Source: an uncultured Bacteroidales bacterium
GTDB lineage: Bacteria; Bacteroidota; Bacteroidia; Bacteroidales; WCHB1-69
NCBI GenBank assembly: GCA_937901455.1
Contig: CALDIA010000110.1
Location: 1-11,914 of the forward strand
Direction: 5' to 3'
Length of the DNA stretch: 11,914 nucleotides
Shown here: positions 5,145 through 11,914 of the stretch, piece by piece
Layout: every line of letters begins with the position of its first letter
How positions within the stretch are numbered: position 1 is the first letter of the stretch
The notes under the pieces: model-generated
The model's input: the letters and a program-made list of their open reading frames with translations, nothing else
The model's database searches: none
What the model was told of the DNA's origin: nothing
Program-made: the position numbers and the translations under genes

Positions 5145-8100
5145 ATGAACTACAACCTCATATCCGAAAACCCCGAAAGCACCGTTGTTGCCGAATATCC
5201 AGCAGAATACAAAACCGCCCGTTCCACCACCTACCAAAGCGAGGCGGCGTTGGAGAAGGCGTTCATAGAGCAACTCCAACAGCAGGCATACGAGTACCTG
5301 CCAATCAAGTCGGAGCAGGAACTGATTTTCAACCTGCGCAACCAACTGGAGATACTGAACGATTACCTGTTCTCCCCGACCGAGTGGGAACGCTTCTACA
5401 CGGGCGTGATTGCCAAGGCAGACAACGGCATTGTGGAGAAGACCACGCTCATACAGGAGGACTGCGTGCAACTGCTGAAGCGGGACGACGGCTCAATCAA
5501 GAACATTCGGCTGATTGACAAAGACCATATCCACAACAACCGCCTGCAAGTTATCAACCAGTATGTTCCCCAAGGCGGCACGGCGAACAACCGCTATGAC
5601 GTGACCATTTTGGTGAACGGGTTGCCACTGATACACGTGGAGTTGAAAAGGCGGGGCGTGGACATTAAGGAGGCGTTCAATCAGATAAACCGCTACCAGC
5701 GTGAGAGTTTCTGGAGCGGCTGCGGGCTGTTCGAGTTCGTGCAGATATTCGTTATCAGCAACGGCACATACACGAAATACTACAGCAACACCACCCGCTT
5801 CACGCATATCAAGGAGTTGTCGGACAAGCCCACCAAGGGCAAGCGCACCAGCAACTCGTTTGAGTTCACTTCGTGGTGGGCGGATGCCAACAACGTGCCG
5901 ATTACCGACCTGATGGATTTCGCCAAGACCTTCTTTGCCAAGCACACGATTCTGAACCTGCTGACCAAGTACTGCGTGTTCACCACCGAGCGTATTCTGC
6001 TGGCTATGCGCCCGTATCAAATTGTGGCGACCGAGAAGATAATCACCAAGATAAACATTGCCACCCAGTACAAGCGGTTCGCACCCTGCGAGAGCGGCGG
6101 CTATATATGGCACACCACGGGAAGCGGCAAAACACTTACTTCATTCAAGACTGCCCAAATCGCCAGCAGACTGCCGTACATAGACAAGGTGCTGTTCGTG
6201 GTTGACCGTAAGGACTTGGACTATCAGACAATGAAGGAGTACGACCGCTTCGAGAAAGGGGCGGCAAACGGCAACACGTCAACCACCATTCTGAAGAAGC
6301 AGTTGGAGGACGAAAACTGCCGCATTATCGTCACCACCATACAGAAACTATCCATATTCACCAAGAAGAACACAGGACACCCCGTGTTCAAGAAGCACCT
6401 GGTGCTGATATTCGACGAATGCCACCGCAGTCAGTTCGGGGATATGCACCGACTGATAACCAAGCATTTCAAGCAATGCCATTTGTTCGGATTTACGGGT
6501 ACGCCAATCTTTGCCGTCAATTCCTATTCAGGCGGCGCACCCGAACTGAAGACCACCGAGCAGGCATTCGGCGAGAAATTGCACACCTACACGATTGTCA
6601 ATGCCATAAACGACAAGAACGTGCTGCCGTTTCGAATTGACTATGTGCAGACCATAAAGCAAGAGGACGAAATCATTGACAAGAAGGTGAGCGACATTGA
6701 CCGTGAGAAGGCGTTGCTGTCGGCTGAACGGATTCACAATGTGGTGGCCTACATATTGGAGCATTTCAACCAGAAGACCAAGCGCAACGACTACTACCAG
6801 TTGAAGGAGCGGCGGCTGCGGGGATTCAATTCCATATTCTGCGTGCAGAGCATTGAGGCGGCGAAACTGTACTACACCGAGTTCCAAAAACAGATGGCGT
6901 TGTTGCCGCCCGACAAGCGGCTGAAAATTGCCACCATATATTCCTACGCGGCTAACGAGGCGGACGACGGCAACGGCTTTATGGGCGACGAGAACAGCGA
7001 GAACACCGACAGCCTTGATATGGTGAGCAAGGATTTCTTGCAGAAGGCGATATTCGACTACAACCAACTGTTCAACACCAATTACGACATATCTTCCGAC
7101 AAGTTCCAAAACTACTACAAGGATTTGTCGCAGCGGGTCAAGAACCGTGAGGTGGATTTGCTGTTGGTGGTGAATATGTTCCTCACGGGGTTCGATGCCA
7201 CCACGCTGAACACGCTGTGGGTGGACAAGAACCTGCGGCTGCACGGGCTGTTGCAGGCGTATTCCCGAACCAACCGTATCCTCAACTCCGTCAAGACTTT
7301 CGGCAACATTGTCTGTTTCCGCAACTTGGAGGAGGCGACCAACGAAAGCATTGCCCTGTTCGGCGACAAGGACGCAGGCGGAATCGTGCTGCTGAAGACC
7401 TACGAGGAATACTACGAGGGCTACACCGACAGCAAGAACAAGGAACACAAGGGCTACAGGGAGTTGGTGGAACTGCTGCTGCAGAAGTACCCGATTGGCG
7501 AGCAGATTATCGGCGAACAGAACAAAAAGGATTTTATCAAGTTGTACGGGGCAATCTTGAAGTTGAAGAACATTTTGTCCACCTTTGACAAGTTTGAAGG
7601 CAACGAAATCCTGTCTGACCGTGACGTGCAGGATTACCACAGCACCTACATTGACCTGTACAACGAGTTCCGCCCGCAGAAGCAGGACAAGGAGAATATC
7701 AACGACGATGTGGTGTTTGAGATGGAACTGATAAAGCAGGTGGAAATCAACATTGACTATATCTTGATGCTGATAAAGAAGTATCACGACAGCCACCTGC
7801 AAGACAAGGAAATCGTGGTCAGCATAAGCAAGGCGGTCAATTCGAGTATGGAGTTGCGCAACAAGAAGGAGTTGATTGAGCGGTTCATAGAGAGTCTCAC
7901 CCCCGCCAGCGACGTGGACAACGACTGGCGCACATACGTGCGGCAGCAGAAGGAGGACGAGTTGAACGCAATTATCAACGAAGAGAAGTTGAAGGAAACA
8001 GAAACGAAAGCGTTTATGGACAATGCCTTCAAGGACGGCACGCTGCAAACCACGGGTACGGCATTTGCGGGAATCCTGCCGCCCGTGTCACGGTTCTCGC

Positions 8101-8183
8101 CCACGCAGGAGCGCACGCAAAAGCGGGAGCGTATATTGGAACGAATCAAAGCGTTCTTCGAGCGGTTCAAGGATTTGATTTAA
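5145..8183 (+). CDS. hsdR: Type I restriction endonuclease subunit R (HsdR-like)
   Basis: A 1012-residue motor and nuclease subunit of a type I restriction-modification enzyme. In the complex HsdR uses ATP to translocate DNA and cut it far from the site set by HsdS. The PD-(D/E)XK nuclease is intact: D152, E166 and K168 (ELK), with QxxxY at 180-184. These lie within one residue of the EcoR124I positions as I remember them. SF2 helicase motifs follow: Walker A TTGSGKT (324-330), DECH (424-427), GFTGTP (449-454), NMFLTGFDA (677-685) and LQAYSRTNR (703-711). A helical C-terminal region follows, and length is close to EcoR124I HsdR (about 1040). The ATG at 5145 starts 7 bp after heptamer array R5. 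No hsdM or hsdS is present downstream or in the 5 kb upstream, so activity depends on partners outside the window. Codons end in G or C more often than in the S23-like gene. Confidence 0.93.
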   Translation: MNYNLISENPESTVVAEYPAEYKTARSTTYQSEAALEKAFIEQLQQQAYEYLPIKSEQELIFNLRNQLEILNDYLFSPTEWERFYTGVIAKADNGIVEKTTLIQEDCVQLLKRDDGSIKNIRLIDKDHIHNNRLQVINQYVPQGGTANNRYDVTILVNGLPLIHVELKRRGVDIKEAFNQINRYQRESFWSGCGLFEFVQIFVISNGTYTKYYSNTTRFTHIKELSDKPTKGKRTSNSFEFTSWWADANNVPITDLMDFAKTFFAKHTILNLLTKYCVFTTERILLAMRPYQIVATEKIITKINIATQYKRFAPCESGGYIWHTTGSGKTLTSFKTAQIASRLPYIDKVLFVVDRKDLDYQTMKEYDRFEKGAANGNTSTTILKKQLEDENCRIIVTTIQKLSIFTKKNTGHPVFKKHLVLIFDECHRSQFGDMHRLITKHFKQCHLFGFTGTPIFAVNSYSGGAPELKTTEQAFGEKLHTYTIVNAINDKNVLPFRIDYVQTIKQEDEIIDKKVSDIDREKALLSAERIHNVVAYILEHFNQKTKRNDYYQLKERRLRGFNSIFCVQSIEAAKLYYTEFQKQMALLPPDKRLKIATIYSYAANEADDGNGFMGDENSENTDSLDMVSKDFLQKAIFDYNQLFNTNYDISSDKFQNYYKDLSQRVKNREVDLLLVVNMFLTGFDATTLNTLWVDKNLRLHGLLQAYSRTNRILNSVKTFGNIVCFRNLEEATNESIALFGDKDAGGIVLLKTYEEYYEGYTDSKNKEHKGYRELVELLLQKYPIGEQIIGEQNKKDFIKLYGAILKLKNILSTFDKFEGNEILSDRDVQDYHSTYIDLYNEFRPQKQDKENINDDVVFEMELIKQVEINIDYILMLIKKYHDSHLQDKEIVVSISKAVNSSMELRNKKELIERFIESLTPASDVDNDWRTYVRQQKEDELNAIINEEKLKETETKAFMDNAFKDGTLQTTGTAFAGILPPVSRFSPTQERTQKRERILERIKAFFERFKDLI

Positions 8184-8266
8184 TACAAAAAAGGGGCTGG
8201 TACGAATATGCAGACCTGATCATGGAGAAATACAAAGGACTCCGTTCTCTACTGAAAACCTTTTAA
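8184..8266 (+). pseudogene. Possible C-terminal remnant of a truncated gene
   Basis: Just after the hsdR stop, a different plus-strand frame is open and ends at TAA 8264-8266. It reads protein-like (GWYEYADLIMEKYKGLRS, then LLKTF). No start or body of such a gene exists, because hsdR occupies the space upstream. It could be the 3' end of an older gene whose front was replaced when the island arrived. It overlaps the 3' end of the convergent glycosyltransferase by 18 bp. Chance is a real alternative over 27 codons. Confidence 0.25.
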
Positions 8267-10465
8267 TTCACGCAGTTTTTTAGCCTCTGCTTTCTTTCCG
8301 CGCTTTTCGAAACTCTTTAACATAAGAGCATAGAAATTTCTTTCCGCTTGCTCCACACTTATGCCTTGTGCCTCCTGGTATTTAATCCAAAGGTTGATCA
8401 ACTCCTGGTCCACACAGTCATTGTCTAACGACCTTTGAAACTCCTTTTTGGCAGACACCAGGTCGTTCTTCTGCAGATAGATTCTGATGGCCAGCTGATA
8501 AGCCTGTATATAACGGCAATTGACAGACAGGAGTTTTCTGATGGTCTTGATGGCTTCATCAGTTTTGCCATCGGCTGCTTGGGAATAGGCATACATCAAT
8601 TGGATAGTTCCGGCGGCGGGATCAATCTCAGAACCGTGCTTCAAGAACATCTGGGAACTGTCGATCTTATTGCTTCGGAGATAGATTTCACCCAAGTAGA
8701 GATAGGCATTCAGGTTGTTAGGATCATACTCCAATGCTTTTTTTAAATAAACGGCGGCTGAATCCATCTTCTGTTGCTTAAGCAATTGGACACCGAGGTA
8801 GTCGTTTTTATCCTCACACTTCATAATGAGTGCAATGGGAGTGCCATCCACATCGATGGTCTTCACTGTATTTTTAGGTGGAAAAGCCTTGCCGTTCAGA
8901 TATTCCGGGTTGATGCCTGTAATGGGGAAGATGGCGTAGTCCCAATCGGTGTTTTCCTTTTCATACCAGCGAATAAAGACTGGCTGGAAGCGGGCCGTGT
9001 CGTTGCGGAAATAGTATTGTACAGAATTGACATGCCAAGTGCCGACTATGATTTTGGAACCGTCGGCTTTAGGTTCGGCATGTTGTTTGATCCATTCTGA
9101 CGCCTCTCTGGTGGAGGTGTAGTAGTAGTCCATTTCATACTGGCCAAAAGCCTTCTTGCTGCCACCAATCAGTTCATTGAAATAGATGTACTCATAGGGG
9201 TGGTTGACAAGAATGTGTCGGATAGGACCTGCCAGAAGGAGGAGCAGCACTACCACAGCGCCCACATTGAGCAGGGCGGAGGGTAGCTTTTTGACTGTTT
9301 GTTGGCCATCTTCTGAGACGAGGCCACGTTTTCGGGCAATCCAAGCCACCACTCTATCGAGGCCCCAACCAGCAGCCACAGGGATGATAGGATATACGAA
9401 GAGGACGTGACGCCAACCGCCGTACACGTTGGCTTTGGAAAGGATGATCCAGGCTATGGGGAACACAATCATGGTTGTAAGGAAAGCGGCCCAGAAGCGA
9501 TCCTCGCGATTTCGCCAGCAGCAGATGATGAAGCAGACCAAGCCAATCAGCACCGCTATGGGCGTGGTCATCAATATATACTTTGGTGTATAGTACCAAG
9601 GCAGAATGTCAGACCATTGCAGAGAGCCTTCAAACAGTTGGCGAATGGCGATATTGTATTGCGACATGCCCGTCACAATCTCCTTCATGGTCTGGACAGG
9701 AGAGGACATGATATAGGGCCACATGGCAATAGAGAGTCCAAAGGTAACCAAAACAATCGCGACTACAAAGATCACGTAGCGGCCCACTGTCTTAAGGTTG
9801 TTCTTGGAAGCGCATTTCTTGCCATGTTCCATCAGGTGGCGCACAATCAGGAAAAGCACGAGAAAGAAGAACAGGATATACCCTGCAAATCGCGACACAA
9901 CGGCGAGGGCTCCGAAAACGGCCAGCAGGACAGCTGTGACAATTTTCGGTTTGGGGTATTGTTTGATGAGGCGGAGTACATAGAAGGAGCCGGCAGTCAT
10001 CATGGCTGCGAAGATCAGATCTTTGGGATTATTGAAGGAGTGTCCTAAGTAGCGTGGCGACAGGAACAGCAGGATTGCCGTAAAGACGGCTGCGCGCCAC
10101 CCACCGACTTGCCACGCAATAAGGCCTGCAAACAGTATGCCGATCCATCCGAAGATGGAGTTCATGCAATGTCTCAGGCTACTATAGTCTTCCACATGAA
10201 ACCATTTCACCACAGCATAGGTTAGTGGGTCGAAGAAGCCGCCGTGCATACCCATATCGTCATCTTCCAGACAGGCAGTATCTTGTCCTCCAGTGGCATA
10301 AAAGTTATAAACCTTCTCTGCATAGGGCCATTGGAAGCCATCTTCATCACCGCTATTGCCCACATCAAGGCTCATGATAGGCATTACAAACAACAAGACA
10401 AGCATCAGCAACATGAATGCGAGCATCCACGGATTGTTCTTGACATTTTGAAGGAACTTCTTCAT
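8249..10465 (-). CDS. GT-C (GT39/PMT-type) membrane glycosyltransferase with C-terminal TPR region
   Basis: A 738-residue integral membrane protein. A first hydrophobic helix (about 13-33) is followed by an acidic loop with D40-E41, the position where PMT/ArnT-type enzymes carry a catalytic acidic residue. Many further hydrophobic helices extend to about residue 400, ending near LLNVGAVVVLLLLLAGPIRHIL. A soluble domain follows. The last 170 or so residues (from about 560) contain TPR-like repeats such as AAVYLKKALEYDPNNLNAYLYLGEIYL. Such enzymes transfer a sugar from a polyprenyl-phosphate donor on the periplasmic side. The two upstream genes (6 bp and then 10 bp spacing) encode proteins suited to making and moving that donor. 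The acceptor is unknown: lipopolysaccharide, capsule or protein are all possible. The TPR tail is unusual for a Gtr-type third gene and may dock an acceptor or partner. Confidence 0.82.
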   Translation of the reverse strand: MKKFLQNVKNNPWMLAFMLLMLVLLFVMPIMSLDVGNSGDEDGFQWPYAEKVYNFYATGGQDTACLEDDDMGMHGGFFDPLTYAVVKWFHVEDYSSLRHCMNSIFGWIGILFAGLIAWQVGGWRAAVFTAILLFLSPRYLGHSFNNPKDLIFAAMMTAGSFYVLRLIKQYPKPKIVTAVLLAVFGALAVVSRFAGYILFFFLVLFLIVRHLMEHGKKCASKNNLKTVGRYVIFVVAIVLVTFGLSIAMWPYIMSSPVQTMKEIVTGMSQYNIAIRQLFEGSLQWSDILPWYYTPKYILMTTPIAVLIGLVCFIICCWRNREDRFWAAFLTTMIVFPIAWIILSKANVYGGWRHVLFVYPIIPVAAGWGLDRVVAWIARKRGLVSEDGQQTVKKLPSALLNVGAVVVLLLLLAGPIRHILVNHPYEYIYFNELIGGSKKAFGQYEMDYYYTSTREASEWIKQHAEPKADGSKIIVGTWHVNSVQYYFRNDTARFQPVFIRWYEKENTDWDYAIFPITGINPEYLNGKAFPPKNTVKTIDVDGTPIALIMKCEDKNDYLGVQLLKQQKMDSAAVYLKKALEYDPNNLNAYLYLGEIYLRSNKIDSSQMFLKHGSEIDPAAGTIQLMYAYSQAADGKTDEAIKTIRKLLSVNCRYIQAYQLAIRIYLQKNDLVSAKKEFQRSLDNDCVDQELINLWIKYQEAQGISVEQAERNFYALMLKSFEKRGKKAEAKKLRELKGFQ

Positions 10466-10471
10466 AATTAA

Positions 10472-11401
10472 TTAGATGTTAATAGTTTGGGCAACGATAT
10501 ATTCGGGGCGGTCCTTGGCTTCATCAAAGAGGCTGCCAACATACTCGCCAAGGATGCCGATGGTGAGAAGTTGAACGCCTCCAAAGAAAATGGTTATCAA
10601 GATGATGGAGGTCCAACCGATCACGAAGGCAGTGGGATGCACAAGTTTGAGAATCAAGATTACGAGTGCATATATTAGGCTGCACACCACAGAGATAATA
10701 CCAAGCCAGATGGCTATCTTTAGTGGTTTTTTAGAGAAGGCTAAAAGTCCGGTAGTGGCGAATTTGAGCATCTTCTTCAGTGGATATTTGGTTTCACCGG
10801 CAAAGCGTTCTTTGCGCTCGTAATAGCAGGGTACCTGCTTGAAGCCCATCCAACTGACGAGCCCTCTTATATACTTATTCTTCTCGGGCAATTTTTTGAA
10901 TTCTTCTATTATTTTCCTGTCAATGAGGCGGAAATCCCCGGTATCAACGGGAAACTGCACATCCGACAACTTGTTGAGGACACGGTAGAAACACTTGGCG
11001 GTAACCAGCTTGAACCAGTTCTCACCCTCACGGCTTTTGCGGACACCATAGACCACGTTGGCTTGTTCTTTCCGTTGGATGTCAAGCATATCGAGAATCA
11101 CCTCAGGGGGATCCTGCAGGTCGGCATCAATAATGACAGCCAAGTCGCCTTGGCAGTGGTGGATGCCTGCGGTCACGGCACATTGGTGACCGAAATTGCG
11201 GGAGAAATTGACAACCTTCACTTTATCATCCTCCTGGGCCATTTGGCGAAGCAACTCAAACGTCTTGTCGCAGCTGCCGTCATTGACAAACAGCAGTTCG
11301 TAATCCATTTCCGTTTGCTGCATCACAGCCTTCAGGCGTTTATAGGTCTCGTTGACCACAAGTTCTTCATTAAAGCAAGGAATGATAACCGACAACATCA
11401 T
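10472..11401 (-). CDS. GtrB/DPM1-like family 2 glycosyltransferase
   Basis: A 309-residue enzyme expected to transfer a sugar from a nucleotide donor onto polyprenyl phosphate at the cytoplasmic membrane face. The GT-A fold motifs are clear: SVIIPCFNEE at 4-13, VNDGSCDKT at 39-47, and a DAD metal-binding motif at 92-94 followed by LQDPPE. FAGETKYPLKKMLKFA (200-215) is typical of GtrB/DPM1-like enzymes. Two transmembrane helices follow at about 229-252 and 261-286. The first two codons are both ATG, so the start could be 11401 or 11398. It lies 10 bp after the GtrA-like gene and 6 bp before the GT-C gene. The sugar cannot be told from sequence. Confidence 0.9.
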   Translation of the reverse strand: MMLSVIIPCFNEELVVNETYKRLKAVMQQTEMDYELLFVNDGSCDKTFELLRQMAQEDDKVKVVNFSRNFGHQCAVTAGIHHCQGDLAVIIDADLQDPPEVILDMLDIQRKEQANVVYGVRKSREGENWFKLVTAKCFYRVLNKLSDVQFPVDTGDFRLIDRKIIEEFKKLPEKNKYIRGLVSWMGFKQVPCYYERKERFAGETKYPLKKMLKFATTGLLAFSKKPLKIAIWLGIISVVCSLIYALVILILKLVHPTAFVIGWTSIILITIFFGGVQLLTIGILGEYVGSLFDEAKDRPEYIVAQTINI

Positions 11402-11411
11402 AACAGTAGCA

Positions 11412-11819
11412 TTATTTTTTGAAAGTAAAATTTTTCACAAAAAGGAACTGGCATAGCACAATAATGACGGTAGCGACGAGCTTGCCCAACAGGTGGTGCC
11501 ATCCGAAAACGGAGACAAAGAGCCAGAGCAGGAAGGCGCTCAAGGCCATGGCGACCAACGCTGAGAGATAGAATGACAGGAAGCGCTGGGCAGTTTTGTC
11601 CTTCACCTTGAAATTATAGTATCTATTCAGAAAGAAACTACAGAAAATGCCACAGTGGTAGCTGATCACATGAGCGATAATATAATAGAGGCCTGCATAG
11701 TCCAGCAACGCAAAAATACCGAAATCCACACCTGTATTGATGACACCTATCAGGCAATACAGAATAAAATTGCGATATTTCTGCCACAATTCCGACAGTA
11801 ATTGTTTCTTTTCAACCAT
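11412..11819 (-). CDS. GtrA-family membrane protein
   Basis: A 135-residue membrane protein with four predicted helices (about 18-38, 43-66, 81-103, 108-128). It has the GtrA hallmarks FILYCLIGVINTGVDFGIF near the N-terminus, FLNRYYNFK after helix 2, and a C-terminal KNFTF. GtrA proteins are thought to flip polyprenyl-phosphate-linked sugars across the inner membrane. It is the first gene of a three-gene operon with a GtrB-like enzyme and a GT-C transferase. A -7 box lies just upstream of its start. Confidence 0.88.
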   Translation of the reverse strand: MVEKKQLLSELWQKYRNFILYCLIGVINTGVDFGIFALLDYAGLYYIIAHVISYHCGIFCSFFLNRYYNFKVKDKTAQRFLSFYLSALVAMALSAFLLWLFVSVFGWHHLLGKLVATVIIVLCQFLFVKNFTFKK

Positions 11820-11845
11820 TTGACTGACGCTTCAAGTTCATCCTG

Positions 11846-11853
11846 CAAAAATA
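11846..11853 (-). promoter_or_regulatory. Candidate -7 box for the Gtr-like operon
   Basis: On the minus strand TATTTTTG matches TAnnTTTG and is followed by CA, as at the island promoters. Transcription would start near 11840, giving a leader of about 20 nt to the ATG at 11819. Only a weak TTTA is present near the -33 position, at a 21-nt spacing. Confidence 0.5.
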
Positions 11854-11914
11854 CATTTTTTTATTGCTGTCCGCTAAAAACTGAAAATAAATTTTTTGTA
11901 TCGGCAACCGGCTG

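Noticed and set aside
1..5145. Integron or transposon carrying the ATPases
   Set aside because: No integrase, transposase, attC-like site or clear target-site duplication was seen around the arrays.
6528..8048. A 506-codon open frame on the minus strand inside hsdR
   Set aside because: It is antisense to a well-supported gene with intact motifs. Its composition (runs of V, L, Q, H) is what G/C-ending codons of hsdR give when read backwards, and no family is recognisable.

Overview
The window looks like accessory DNA next to a chromosomal operon in a Bacteroidales genome (Bacteroides/Prevotella-like). The grounds are promoters of the Bacteroidetes type (a TAnnTTTG -7 box, once with a perfect TTTG at 19 nt), weak or absent Shine-Dalgarno sequences, and gene families common in that order. 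I cannot name the species.

Left part (about 1-5140): three AAA+ ATPases with the AAA_14 + DUF4143 architecture (317-1588 minus; 1868-3121 plus; 3441-4625 plus), then a 125-aa four-helix-bundle protein of the 23S rRNA-intervening-sequence (S23) family (4719-5096). Every junction here carries a tandem 7-bp repeat array. A 'left' form (ATGTAGA and variants) and its inverted complement, a 'right' form (ATTCTAC/ATTCTAA), occur at 54-134, 1755-1805 (right only), 3116-3295, 4625-4715 (left only) and 5083-5138 (right only). The last two flank the S23-like gene as opposing arms. The first and third are gene-less left-loop-right hairpins sharing an identical 11-nt loop. I read the arm-gene-arm unit as a possible undescribed element, with the two solo hairpins as possible gene-less relatives.

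Middle part (5145-8183): a complete HsdR-like type I restriction subunit, with nuclease and SF2 helicase motifs intact. No hsdM or hsdS lies beside it. Its start codon lies directly after the last repeat array, so it belongs to the same island. The ATPase at 3441, the S23 gene and hsdR are co-directional and closely spaced, and may be one transcription unit.

Right part (8249-11819, minus strand): a tight three-gene operon encoding a GtrA-like four-helix membrane protein, a DPM1/GtrB-like glycosyltransferase 2, and a large GT-C (GT39/PMT-type) membrane glycosyltransferase with a C-terminal TPR region. This is the layout of Gtr-type surface-glycan modification clusters: GT2 makes a polyprenyl-phosphate sugar, GtrA helps it cross the membrane, and the GT-C enzyme transfers the sugar outside. 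This operon has no heptamer arrays. The island edge probably lies in the short convergent gap after hsdR, where a protein-like C-terminal tail without its gene may mark a truncated older gene.

No tRNA, rRNA, CRISPR array, transposase or integrase was recognised.
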